NCBI GenBank assembly: GCA_029448655.1
Contig: JACCLO010000002.1
Location: 372,001-436,000, forward strand
DNA length: 64,000 bases
Reading direction: 5' to 3'
DNA from: Wolfiporia cocos
Taxonomy: Eukaryota; Basidiomycota; Agaricomycetes; Polyporales; Phaeolaceae
Shown here piece by piece: positions 1 through 11,363 of the stretch. Each line of letters opens with the position of its first letter. Positions within the stretch are counted from its first letter, which is position 1. A program made the translations under genes and the position numbers. The notes under the pieces are model-generated. The model did not search any database. It saw only the letters and a list, made by a program, of their open reading frames with translations, and had not been told where the DNA came from.

Positions 1-83
1 ACATCAACGATGCTATGATGAGTATGATTGTAATATTAATGTCCATATACTGAAGATATCGAGAATGTGTTATCCGCTATGTA

Positions 84-250
84 GTTCGAGGTTCAGTCCG
101 GTTCGAACCTGGTTCAGGGGTACCCATGGGTTCCCTGAACCGAGAACCGGACCACATATGCCTTGCCTTGAACCGGACCTAGACTGAACCTGAACCTAGG
201 TTCGGTTCAGGTGGTTCAGGTTCTGAACCCAGGTTCAGGACCGAACTTCG
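84..250. repeat. GAACC/GGTTC-rich palindromic repeat
   Basis: The stretch is built from alternating GGTTC and GAACC words (for example AACCTAGGTT and GGTTCAGG/CCTGAACC), so much of it can fold on itself. No gene or tRNA fits. It contains a B-box-like GGTTCGAACC, but no A box at the right distance. Confidence 0.7.
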
Positions 251-289
251 GCAACACTAGCGCAATAGCAAGCGCCCAGAGGGCACGTT

Positions 290-385
290 CTTGCAAGGAC
301 ACTGCCTCAGGCCCTTGCTATTGCAAGGACCTCACCTGAGGCCCTTGATATTACGAGGACATTGTCTGAGACCCTTGCTATTGTG
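290..385. repeat. 30-bp imperfect tandem repeat, about 3 copies
   Basis: Units of about 30 bp with the core TTGCTATTGCAAGGAC followed by CTGAGGCCC-like sequence repeat roughly three times. The copies differ at several positions. No coding potential is apparent. Confidence 0.6.
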
Positions 386-2384
386 GGGACCACACAATAG
401 CAGTCGCCTAGGCAGTGTGGGGGCACCGCTCTAGGACACCAGTTCCAGGATTGTAACTTTTAGAATATATTGTGTCCACACAGTGCAGTGATTACTTTAT
501 TCATGTTAATAGAGCCGGCTACTAACACAAGGGGCTACGGAATATCCACCACAGAGAAGTAGTCTCTGACCTTTGCTCCTGCCCACGGCGTGTGCGGCAG
601 CGCCCTCTTAGTATCAGTGTGAACATACGTCGTGGGCGTGGTGTGGATCCCATGCGCTGCCACCACCGCATGCGTGTCCCGTGCATGGCACTCACTATCA
701 CTGTACAGGGCATGTCCGCCATGAGTTGCTACAAGCAGGAAGGGAAAGAAGGTAGATGCACATGAGCGCAGTCACAACGTCCGCCACGAACGACAAGGTG
801 GAGGAGGCCTGCCAATCAGACATGCACCATGTCTGCAATGGATACAGGTGCGGGAAGGGACTCAGATGTTGGAAGTAATGCATTGTTGCGTGCGACGAGT
901 GCCATTGTAGCATCAGGGGGCGATGACAAAGGGGCGAAAACATTGGGGTGCACCTGATTGTCGCATACTTTTGCCATAGCGCCCGTCCTGTACTTAAGCG
1001 TTTTGGAGGGGTCAGAATGCCTCGCCGGTTTGACCCAAAGCATACCTTACCTTGGTTCCTGTTCGATTGAATTGTCGCACCCTCAGCCTTCCGGCTGTGC
1101 TTACCCGGCTTGGCGTAGTGATTTTCAACATCAGGTGCAGGGAAGCGCATATATGGCAATGTGAGGGTCGGTGGCGCTGCCTTCGTGCCACCTGCTGTGG
1201 CTAATAAAGCAATGTGAGACAGGTGTGTCAGGGGGATGAGTAGGGCTATAAGCAGGAGGGCTGGAGCATACCTGCTGGGAGGACAGGACCGCTTTCTGGA
1301 TAGGCAAGCAGAGAGGGTCAGTATGCATGATGACATCACCTAATATCTCATCACAAAGCCCACCCTATGTGTTTTTCCCAGGATCCAGTCAGTGAGAAGT
1401 CTCTATGAAGAGGCTGCCAGCGACATAGGCATAGCCGAGCTGAACGTTAGTGATGATAACACTGTACAGGTACAGGTACTAGAGCACGCACTCACTCAAA
1501 TAGGACAGCAGACACAGGAGTGGCCTTGTTATTGTGCACAGGCATGATGAGGGAAGAAGAAAAAGGGCAGAGGCATGGAGCTGTGGATGGAGCTGGTCTT
1601 TATATCATGCTGCGAACAGCGCGATGCGGCGTTGACAGCGATGGCGTCATGACACAACATAACAGTGACATTCATGTAGCGGAGAGCCAGATATGGAAGT
1701 ATGATAACTTTTTTTAGCTCACTTGCATTCGCTTTGCCGAGCTGTAACGAGTGGCATCAGTGCCTGTCACGGGCAAAAGCTTTCCCTAACGACAACGAGC
1801 CTGATCCGGTCCCCTGGGTCCCTAAGCCCAGCCAGGCCCGGATCATACCCTGGAAGGAGCCAGATAACGTCTAGATAACGACACAAGGACCGGCTCCCAC
1901 ACGGCCACGATGACCGCTACGTATTTGATATACTTTACGCTTCTATGTTTCAGAGTCTGGCTTAGACCCCTATCCTAGTCTCACACCAGACTCCCTAGTT
2001 ACCATATACGGTCATTATAGTACAAACATGTACAAACAACCTGTTAGTATAATAGCAGGCCTCGTTCAGCTGGTAACCCCAGTCTGAACTTGGCGTTCAT
2101 CCACTTCGCTCCCCTCAGTTCGCTCTAAGGTTCTAGTGGCCTTGTCAGTGCCAACTTAAGCTTCATTGTGGCCTACATGTACTCATCTGTACAGTCACTC
2201 ACAAAGTCATCGAGTAGCTGAGACCGACTACTAGCCATATGCTGACCTTCACCACACCCACTGCAATGGGCAATGCGATTGCCGCACACAGCTCTTCATG
2301 TATGTAGTTGGTTGTTGCGTTATTGTTTGGCTTCTCTTGAGGGGACGGTGTCACCTCACCAGTACTCACGTTGAACAATGTCAT
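386..2384. other. No supported gene
   Basis: Open frames here are short or lack recognisable domains. The longest, a 213-codon minus-strand frame at 698-1339, has a Leu-rich start but no family I recognise and no convincing intron pattern. Part of the 1.75-2.18 kb stretch could be an old LTR or other transposon, but I found no paired ends. Confidence 0.4.
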
Positions 2385-2604
2385 TAAGAATTATGTCCTT
2401 GTTAATCCTGCAATAACTATGTACATCCTCTTTGATCCTGCAAATAATGTCGCTGTCCTCTTTAGTCCTGCAAATATTAGATCCGTCCTCTTTGGTCCTG
2501 CAATTCACATGTCTGCCCTCTTTGGTCCTGCAAACAATATTCCGGTCCTCTTTGATCCTGCAAATAGCATTTCGGTCCTCATTGATCCTGCTAGTGCTCC
2601 GCAC
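2385..2604 (-). repeat. 30-bp minisatellite that could encode a decapeptide repeat
   Basis: About seven copies of a 30-bp unit with the core TCCTCTTTGRTCCTGCAA are arrayed head to tail. Because 30 is divisible by three, one minus-strand frame stays open through the array and reads as decapeptides of the type CRTKEDxxxI. The frame is short (82 codons including flanks) and no exon-like context or domain supports a protein. It may be non-coding DNA that is open by virtue of its period. Confidence 0.7.
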
Positions 2605-3956
2605 GTAGTATCTGCCCGTATCTACGTATATCTACCGAGATGGTATTTACAATAGTTAGCGGACTAGATATGAGGGTTCGCGTTTTGCCGATGCGCAAGC
2701 TCGCCCACGGCAAATACAGGTTCTCATAGAATCAGTGTCTTCTATCTTGCAATACTCATAGGCTCATAAATCAGCCTCTCGAGGAAGGAAGACAGTCATT
2801 CCTTCCTTAGAGACAGTACTCACAGCCATAGACCCAAGAGTCAAGCTTTCAAGAATCAAGAGACGTCCCCAGTCCGCGGCGTCTAAATTAGCACCATGAA
2901 CTAACGCCCATCAGCGCCCATTGAGATGGGCTGTGCATCGCTGAGACTGCCTGATGAGCTGGCTTCACACATTCATCTTCTCGTTCGTTACTTTGCAGTC
3001 CAATTCTACACCTGAGGCTGTGTACGGATATTCGTTGATCGAGTACCGCCTCATTAACCTTCTCACGCGCACCGCCATAGCTGACGAGCAAAACACCCCA
3101 GCAACACTGGTCTCCGTACGTTCATTTTAGCAACGATCTCATAAATGCCCGAAGCACTCCATTCTTTTGAGTAAGTCTTGAAACCGTCCATGCAATTGAC
3201 CGTGGAATCCATTCTCATCAGCACCATCATTCTTCTCCAGTCCATGGTACCTGACAGGTGGGGTGGGACAAGTACGAGGGTCTGCATGCTTCTGACACTG
3301 ACCTACTCGATTTGTGCATCTGTAGTTGTCCGCACACATGGGTTGCTCTTCGTCCGCCCAGAGAAATCTTGGCGTCCTATCGTGTCTATCGCTGTCAGCA
3401 ACTCTCACCAACTGCATGAAGTTGTCCTTGGTTGTGACGGGCAGAACCCGAACCTCAGATCTCCGTTCGTTCTGTGAGTTTGAGCGGATCATCTAACCTC
3501 TCTAGCCCGTGGATGTTAACCTCATCGGGCCGTCCGTATTGCAGAAGAGAGGTAGATCCCGAAAGCAAACTCGACATCAAAGTTTGGCACAAGTCGCACA
3601 AGAAAAGTCGCAAAAAGCGGCATCTCGTCGGCTCGTCATACATTGCCTTGAGCGAGATCCTGCGCAATCGAAGTAGCTCCGGAGGTGGTAAGTGATAGCA
3701 TATTGATGTCATGGTGATACTTATCCGTGGGCGCAGATCTAGATCTACGTCTCAACTGCCCGCCACCACAAAAGAAAAGCCCTTTGATCAAAGGGAAACA
3801 ACAACATTGCGCTATACTCACTATCAGGCTTCGCCAGCCACCTTCTCTGTCACCACCGTCGAAGCTCATAGACGCCGATGAAGAGGACGATTGCCCATCA
3901 GATTGTCGTGCGTATTGACCACCCATCCGATGGTGAACTCCTGCTAATTGCTCAAA
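2605..3956. other. No supported gene
   Basis: Only short overlapping frames on both strands, with no family match. The last 200 bp should contain the promoter and 5' UTR of the membrane-protein gene that begins at 3957. Confidence 0.4.
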
Positions 3957-5218
3957 ATGACTTCAGCATCTCAAGCCTCCAAAGCGATATCAGATACTAC
4001 TGCCTCAGCCACGCTCGATGGCACCCGCGACCAATGGTCTGATAACAAAACAGACAACGTCCTCAACCGAGACGGTCAGCAGCTTAGACGACGCAAGCGC
4101 ACGAAGGGCTACTGTATCGACTCTGACGACGAGCTGGGAGACAGTACCGCTAGCGATTCATACCCGCCAACACCGCGTGACGAGCACTTCCCTCCGTTCC
4201 GGATAGAGGACGAACCCGAAAGCGGCGAAGACAAGATGGCCGAACCTCCATCGTCATCATTAGGCGGCTGGCTCTCCGCGATGAGCCTCCCGCTGCACGT
4301 TGACCAGATCAGCGTACACGGCTCTCTGTCGCTCGCTGAGAGCATCGTGGACTCCTTCGCGCCGTACCGTGAACTTCAAGAGGCGACCCTAGACGCAGAC
4401 TACGACAAGGTGCTCGGTCGTCTCCTGGCCGAATGGTATGTCGTCGGAGCATCGGTACGTGAGATCAATGAAATCTTATTACGATTATGCTGAAGTTCAC
4501 TCTTGTTTGAAATCAGCTGCTAGCGCTCGCTGGGTAAGCACATCTATACAAATGCATAAGGCACATACTCATTCGTCTGTTATAGAATCGATGCTGCCGT
4601 GTTTGGTCTCGCCCCCGGCTCTATCCTGCCGATCGACAGCGTTGCCCAACATGCAGTCGCGCTCGGAGCTATCGCCGCCGGCCTGGGTCTGCTCATCGTC
4701 TCCTGGTTCCTGCTAATTTATAGCGGGGCCAACACAGAAAAGTTCAAGGTGTGTCCTCCATGCTCTGTTCAATCCAGCGCACTTCGCTGAAGTGAGCCCA
4801 TCAGCGGTTCGCGAAGGACGTCTACCACTCGTATTTCTTCTTCTGCTTGACATGCCGGCTCCCTACACTCTGCATGTTCTTCTCCGCGCTCGCGCTGATG
4901 ATCTTCCTGCTCACCGTCGCGTGGTCCGCGTGGCCGACCGCGGTACTCGTCTTCTCCTTCGTTTGCGGCATTGTCTTCACGCTCCAGTACCTCGTCTTTG
5001 GGTTCCATAGCTGCATGAACTTCTGCATATGGGCGATTGAGGTCGTGTGGAGGTTTAAAGCGAGACGAGGAAGCCGCAATGTCGCCGCGAGCGTACAGCA
5101 GCAGCAGCAGCAGCAGCAGCAGCAAGTGGTGCCGCCTGCGTCGCGAATGAAGGACGAGGAGGTGCAGGTTTCAGTGAGGGAGGTTCAAGCAGGTTGCGAC
5201 TATGCCACGGACTCCTGA
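3957..5218 (+). CDS. Predicted multi-pass membrane protein with polyQ tail (359 aa)
   Basis: Four exons (3957-4454, 4517-4533, 4586-4748, 4817-5218) join in frame across introns of 62, 52 and 68 nt; exon 2 is only 17 nt. The start is the ATG at 3957; the frame upstream has no earlier ATG. The N-terminal ~165 residues are polar and acidic with a basic RRRKRTKG patch. Then come hydrophobic segments: about residues 166-230 (beginning SLLALAGIDAAVFG and running through AIAAGLGLLIVSWFLLIY) and about 245-310 (FFFCLTCRL, ALMIFLLTVAW, VLVFSFVCGIVF). A cytosolic tail follows with ten consecutive Gln, nine of them CAG codons. I recognise no named family. Such proteins are common as conserved hypotheticals in polypores. 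Function is unknown; transport or membrane organisation is only a guess. Confidence 0.75.
5096..5125 (+). repeat. CAG microsatellite encoding polyQ
   Basis: Nine CAG triplets followed by one CAA lie in the last exon of the membrane-protein gene and encode ten Gln. A pure-triplet tract like this is prone to length change between strains. Confidence 0.9.
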
Positions 5219-5633
5219 ACAAGAGCATGTAACAATCATTCACGTCATGAACTCATTTTCAAGGTTGCCCCCATGTAATTTACAAACCTGTTAATGTATC
5301 GCATTCTATTTTTTGGGCGGTTTCCGTCCGGATCTCAAGTAATCTCTAGCGAAGGGCCCAAGTCTACATAATTGCGGGCGCAATCTGGCAGTACTACTGG
5401 CCACAACATGCCCGTGATGATATACTGATATGCATGATAGAAAGTATGCCAGAGTCCCCGGGGACAATGTATGACACCCGTCCCGCAGGTGTGAAGCCGG
5501 GTTCATTGCTGATTGGGCATCCTTGAGCGAAAAGCCGCCGCATGTGATGGCCAACAGCAATGAGGGGGTTGCACATAGTCGCACACGTTCCTTTTACTCA
5601 ACCGCCCTGCATTTGCACATTCATCAGCCGTTC
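5219..5633. other. Convergent intergenic region
   Basis: This separates the 3' ends of the membrane-protein gene (plus) and the F-box gene (minus). It should hold both 3' UTRs; nothing else is seen. Confidence 0.4.
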
Positions 5634-7050
5634 TCAGAAGGAAAGTGAAGTATTCTCACCTTGCAACGCGAGGAGGGATCTGTCACACTCCACTTGTAGA
5701 ATACCCCTTGCGTGAAGCCGAGGCATCCTTGCAATGAACAACTCCTTCAAATTCCAGTAACAACGAGGTTTCAGACCGTCAACCCTAACTCCAGCTTCTA
5801 CATCTCCCAATGCTGAGGGCTTCATTGCTGTTGAGATAGAGGGAATACGCTGAGGGGCTGCCAAGGTGAAGCGAACACTCCGCAAGCTCGCAAACTGGGG
5901 TGCAGATAGAGCGGTGTCAATGCTGACGCAGCCGAGTGTCTTGAACAATAGTTGGAGCTGCTCGTATTCGACAGCCTTGTGCGGATATAATAGTCCTCGG
6001 ATGGTAATCTCGATCTTGAATACTTCATGTGAAGTAATCTGAGATAGCATCCGCGGGATCCAGCCCGTGAGATGAACAGGCGTAGTGCCCTCCCACAGGG
6101 AAATGCTAAGTATCAGCGATTGCAGCCGTGAATTGCTAGACAGCCCAAGAAAATGCGCTGTCACACGGTCAGCACCGATGTCAATCAGCGCGACAACGTG
6201 AATACATACTCAATGCATTTCTGGAAGAGTCGGAAAAGTCCAAATTGTCGAGCGTCAACTCGCGCAGGTCTGAGCCCGCAGTCTGTAAAAGGCGGTTCAT
6301 CGCTAACGCCCACGTACATGATTGTCGATTAGTCGAATGAAGTCGAATACGTTCCAGTGGTGCAGTGGGAGAACTGAAATTTATCCAATTTATCAGCTCC
6401 TCCGTCCGCGTCAAATCGCCAACGATGATTTCCAAATTCGCGAGTCTTTCCAGTTCTCCGAATTGATGAAGAATTGGTGTGTATGTGACGCTGGGCCAAG
6501 TCAAGCTCTCACAATAGAGTGTGCGTAGCAGCGGAAAAGAGTGTATTAGCTGGGCGAATTGGGTGATAGAGTGGAACTCGATGTCCTTGAGAGATAATTC
6601 AGTGATAGTGCTGAACTCTCGCAAAAGTAGGGAGAAACTAGTATGGAATGGCGCCTTCGACCAGTTGGCGGTAGAAGAGCGATGTCGCTCGAGTTGTAAG
6701 CTTTGAACGGCAGGTAGCTTCCTGGCTAGTATTGCTGGGAATGCTGGGACAATCGAGTGTGTCGACGTATGATCCCCCCGAATGATGAGTGTTTTAACAG
6801 CATCTCGGAATTGCAGTTTTTCGGTAATCAATGCGGTAAATTTGTTCAAATACTCCTGCTTTTGGATTGCAACACGGCGGAGAAGGTTACGAATGCTGCT
6901 GGGATACCAGGAACGACATGTCAAGGCACAGTTTATGAGAGTGCTGTTGCGTCGAGGTTCCAGATCCGGATCGTCGTCGCCGAGAATTTTGAGGATTTCT
7001 TCACAAACTTCAAGGGGTATAAGCGATTTCCGCAGAAAATTAGTCATCAT
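5634..7050 (-). CDS. F-box domain protein (454 aa)
   Basis: Two exons (7050-6210 and 6157-5634) join in frame over a 52-nt GT-AG intron. The N-terminus carries an F-box-like module at about residues 8-55: IPLEVCEEILKILGDD, then NCALTCRSWYPSSIRNLLRRV. The rest is a divergent Leu-rich repeat-like region (LRTLYCESLTW, LSSNSRLQSL). F-box proteins bind Skp1 and bring substrates to SCF ubiquitin ligases; this substrate is unknown. The start is the first of two consecutive ATGs. The intron lies just before the LSSNSRLQSL motif. The same intron position recurs in the F-box genes at 8.7, 29.2 and 33.7 kb, so all four share an ancestor. The protein is complete for this family and I see no break. Confidence 0.85.
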
Positions 7051-7307
7051 GGATCTTTGCTAAGAGTCGCATTGAGAATGGAAGCTCAGCTCAAATGAAT
7101 CTCGTCACGACTTACATGCAATTTGTGAGGGTGAACGTCTGAAGGCAGCGAACGCATGTCTCGTTCCAGCATAGGCTCCCGTCCGATATCGCGAGGCTGT
7201 TCAATGCAGTGATGGCAGGGTCAAGGGTCAATGCGTGATACTTCAATGCGCTCGCACCGCACCGCCGGTGCGGGAGAGAAGACGGAGCAGGCAGCGGACG
7301 ATGGAGG

Positions 7308-7341
<34 letters not shown>

Positions 7342-8666
7342 TAACGAAACAGAGTTCAGTATGTACTGAGGCCGCTATCTATCTGACTTATTCGAATATT
7401 CTTACTCGCTCACTGCTCTTACCGTGTGCGCGGCCGCTGTGCCGCTGCTTCACACTGGTGTGAGAACGGGGGAAAGATGCGATGAACTGAGGCGAGACAA
7501 AACATGACGCGCGTGACGTATGACGAGCTTCGACAAATTACCATATGTAGTAAACAGTTTGCCATAAAAGAATCCTGATGTCATAAAGTTGGTTCTGGAA
7601 GCCGCGTCGTCGGCACAGACGCCTTCGCGATCATACCTTGAACTTGGCTCGGCGGCGGAACAATCGGAACGACCGCGTCCTATTTGCGTACGCGACTCGG
7701 CCCCCAACTGCGGGGCGTCAGCCGTCCTATGTTCTCGCGCCTACGTCTCGCACCTCTCGCTGTTATCGTTCCGATGCTGGTAGAGTCGGTGGGGATAGAA
7801 TTACGTGCTACAATCAGAAAATAAAGAAAACGCGTAAACGGTACGAGCGTCAAAGTTCTCTTCCACACCGGATGACTGTATAACGGAGCATGATAGCATG
7901 ACAGTTGCTAAGTCGTCTCAACGAGGAAGGACGTTCTCGAGCTTACATAGACGAGAGGCGGTGGAGGGATGCAGTGCCCGCGCTTCCGATTGACACCTGT
8001 GTATTACCCCATCGATAGTTATATAATTGGCTTACAAGTCCTGTTCAAGGCGTGCTGTCAGTTTCCTCCTGAGCTAGCCCGAGCATTTCCTTCTCACCAT
8101 ATCTGGCAGGGCTGAGGGGCGCTCTCGGCACAAGAACAAGATTACCGCGCCTAAAGCTAAGGGCCTTTAGGCCTTCACTTTCGGGGCGATAAGTCGACCT
8201 TCTGAGATGGTAACCTGGAGGGGTATTTGTACAAAATCAACGGCATAGAGGGTGGGTGTCGCAGATATAATGCTCGTCCTGTCCAGCCAGTCCGCGAAGA
8301 GGATTCAGAAGTATAGTAAAGTCAGGGTGAGGAAATCTTTGCCACAGTATGTCGACATCAATATATGCTGGCTGTACTCATAACTCTCTGTTGACTAATG
8401 GAGATATGAAGAGCCACGAAAACGAACCAATGTCCCGCCTAGCCATTGCACTCAAAGTCGTATCGTCAATGGACCAAGCCTCACTGGAACTCTTGGACGG
8501 AATCTCTGAAGAGACGGCCAGTGATAGCGGGGGAATTTCCGCAGTAGGGTGTTGCTATATAGAGACAGATGATTGGAGTGCTCTGTCGGGAGCCAGTTTA
8601 CGCGTGAGTTGGCCTGCGCGCCCAGCCTCCCTATTGTACACAGGTCAGAGTATATGGTCAAGGCAG
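7051..8666. other. Intergenic region with GA microsatellite
   Basis: No supported gene. A (GA)n tract lies at about 7310-7341 on the probable 5' side of the F-box gene. Frames at 7.45-7.88 and 8.35-8.69 kb are short and unrecognised. Confidence 0.4.
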
Positions 8667-10048
8667 CTAGACATACATACTGTGTAGTGACAACAGCGAC
8701 CTGTCACAATCTACCTGCAGAATCCTTCTTGCACCTAGCGTTGGCATCTTCGCGACGAAGAGGTCCTTCGTGCTCCAACAACAACGAGGCTTGTGGAAGA
8801 CCGAATCATTGGCTGCTCCGTCGGCCACATTTGTGTTCCCGGGACCAATTTCTGACGCTATTGGCACGGATCGGATGCGGCGAGGAGCGGCCAATATGAA
8901 CCGGGCGTGCTTCATGTGTGCAAACTGCGGGGCGGATAGAATGGCGTCGATCCGAGAACTACCAATCGCGTCAAACATCCGCTGGATCTGCTCATAGTGA
9001 ACTGCCCTGTTCGGGTATAGGACACCTCGAATCGTGATTTCGATGTCGAGCATCTCGCTGGAGCTTATTCGAGACAGCATCCATGCTATCCAGCCTGTGA
9101 GATACATGGACGTGCCGCTTTCCCACAGAGAGACGCTGAATACCAGCGTGCGTAACCGCGAGTTTCTAGATAGGTCCAGGAAGGATACTGTCGTCATCAG
9201 CTGCTGTATTCTCAGCGGCAATCCATAGCACGTACCAAGGAAGCATCCGGCAGTGCTTGCAAAGTGTGTATTATTGATACGTAGTTCGCGTAGATTAGAT
9301 CCTGCGCCTTGGAGCAGCCTGTTCAACGCGTCTATATCGCCGCAGGCCTGACGATTGTGAGCCTGTAAGCGGATGTTCTGGAGAGGTGCCTCCGGCCACG
9401 TCGTGACGAGCCAACGGATGAGCTCTCCAGTGCGCTCCGGTTCGGCGGCAACAATGTCCAGACACGCTAAGTGAGATATCTCCACGCGTCGGTTAGGCGA
9501 GTATTTTGAGCTGGTCCAGGTCAGCCCTTCGCAACGCAGTACGCGTAGCTGAGGGAAGGAGGTGACCACTTCTGCAAATTGTCCGAGGGAACCGAAGCGA
9601 ATCCGGAAAGCTCAAGGACAGCGTTAAACTCGCGCAGAAGCAGGACGAAGCTGCTGTGTATTGGCAGCCTTGACCAATCAACTACGTCGGCACGATTCCC
9701 TTCTATTCGGAGAGCCTCGAGTACGGGTAGCTTGCCGGCCAGCATCGCTGGGAATACAGGAAGGCTCGAGTTTGTCGGGAGGGAGTCGTCATGGATTATG
9801 AGGGTCTTGACGAACCGGCGGAAGTGGGCTTTGTCTGTAATTAACGTTGTGAAACCCCGTAGCTGGCTTCGTCGATGAATCGTGACATGGCGGAGAAGGC
9901 TTCGGATGTCGGTGATGTAACATGAACGGCACGTAAGAGCGCAGCTGATGATAGTACGGTTGCGGAGAGGCTCCAACTCAGGGTCATCGTCCCCGAGTAT
10001 ATCTGTGATGTGGTCGCGGATCTCGAGGGGCAACCGCGGATACGACAT
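8667..10048 (-). pseudogene. F-box domain gene with one frameshift
   Basis: This is a close paralogue of the F-box gene at 5.6-7.1 kb, also on the minus strand. It starts MSYPRLPLEIRDHITDILGDDD, with CALTCRSCYITDIRSLLRHV completing the F-box. The frame is good from 10048 to about 9597 and again from about 9595 to 8667, but the two halves are in different frames. Aligned to the paralogue, ELSLKDIEFHSITQF corresponds to ELSGF, then a frame change, then FGSLGQF. A 48-nt GT-AG intron at 9235-9188 sits at the family position and happens to be open. Exons total 1334 nt, which is not a multiple of three, consistent with one indel. It is either a recent pseudogene or a sequence error; everything else about it looks functional. 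Confidence 0.75.
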
Positions 10049-11363
10049 GGCGTTGATGTGCTAGGAAGTATGCTGCTATCATGAGCTTGTATTCGCGGTG
10101 AAGCTGGCGATAGACTCACCACCCAACAATGTGTGAACTCAACATTGTGCATGCGTCGCACACACGATGTTCATAGATATACGCCGATCCCGATCATATT
10201 TATTATCAGAAGATGCGAAGACGACGCGGGAATCTGTGGCGAAAGAAAGACTTCGGCAGACCCAATTGACCCATACGAGGCGCATTCATCATACTCGAGC
10301 TGTCGGATGTCAAACGATGTCTAGCATCACAGCACTGTGAGCATGTCAGGCGGTGTAGCAGCCAATCACCACTTGAAGACACTTGACTGCGTTCCGCAGT
10401 TTCACGGCCGGGCATATACCGTGAGCCGCATAGAGTACGTATACCAGCGGCAAAGGGTGCTCCGTCGCTTCGCTAAGTCTCGGAAGGTTGATTTTGCGCG
10501 TTGGGCAGTGCCGCATCAAGCGCCAAAAGGGACACTGACGCGTTCCGAGGCGCGTTAGTGCCATGACGTGCAGACAGGCTCCAGCTGTTCTTGCTCGAGT
10601 CATTAGTCACAGGATCGATGCGTAGAGCAGAGATGGGCAGAGCAAGACGATCAGCAAGTGTCTTTAAAGCGCAGTCCTCAGCCTGACCACGGGCAGCCTC
10701 CAGTAGCATGCCTGCATCGACAGTAGAGAACATCAGAATAACCAAAGGTACAGCTGTCAGAGCACGAGGGCCTCACAGCCAGTCAGACAGAACACAGGTG
10801 TTAGCAGTAGGCACGCACACGGCCACAGGTTCCAAGCGATCATTCAGACAATGATTCGTGGCCCTTGCTGCTGGCACGTTTTGTTACAAGCACAGGACTG
10901 TTGCAAGTCATAGACTGAGCAGAAGCGATCAATACGGTTCGGCTTACGATGTTAGATCTATATGTCCGTTGTCCAGCTGACAGTCAGCTTGACCTACTTG
11001 CCATTGTTTTGCGTCATAAATTGGAGACACAGAACAAGTGGGAACTTGCTTCGACCCCTCTGATACTTTACACATAGCAGCATGGCAAAGCTCGAGGACG
11101 ACCCACCGTACGCGTGAAGACCTTCGCCGTTACTGACAATTGGCCGGTGGGGTCATCGGTCTGCACTACGGTTGCTGGCCATTGAATCCTGGATTGTAGC
11201 CATCGGCAACAAAGTATACGAGCCTGACGACCGGATGATCACCATGATGCAAATGGTCGACGGAGCATATATAGTTCTGCACGGTTTGCATATGGGCGTT
11301 TCTCGAATATAGCTCGCTGTAGCCGCATTAGACGCCCAGTGCACACCCTTGCAGCCGAACGTC
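10049..11363. other. No supported gene
   Basis: Only short frames. A minus-strand frame at 10.47-10.75 kb begins with a plausible-looking peptide, but no domain or intron structure supports it. The right end should hold the DSK2 promoter. Confidence 0.4.

Noticed and set aside
92..106. B-box-like GGTTCGAACC, possible tRNA gene
   Set aside because: It is part of the GAACC/GGTTC palindromes; no A box or cloverleaf can be drawn.
290..385. Spaced 30-bp repeats as a CRISPR array
   Set aside because: The repeats are contiguous and diverged without unique spacers, and the genome is eukaryotic.
698..1339. 213-codon minus-strand open frame
   Set aside because: No domain, no good intron or promoter context, and overlapping frames on both strands are equally open.
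1750..2180. Solo LTR of a retrotransposon
   Set aside because: The composition is suggestive, but I found no TG...CA ends with a target duplication or a second copy.
10473..10745. 90-codon minus-strand frame
   Set aside because: It reads plausibly for about 60 residues, but no homologous motif, intron or neighbouring exon supports it.
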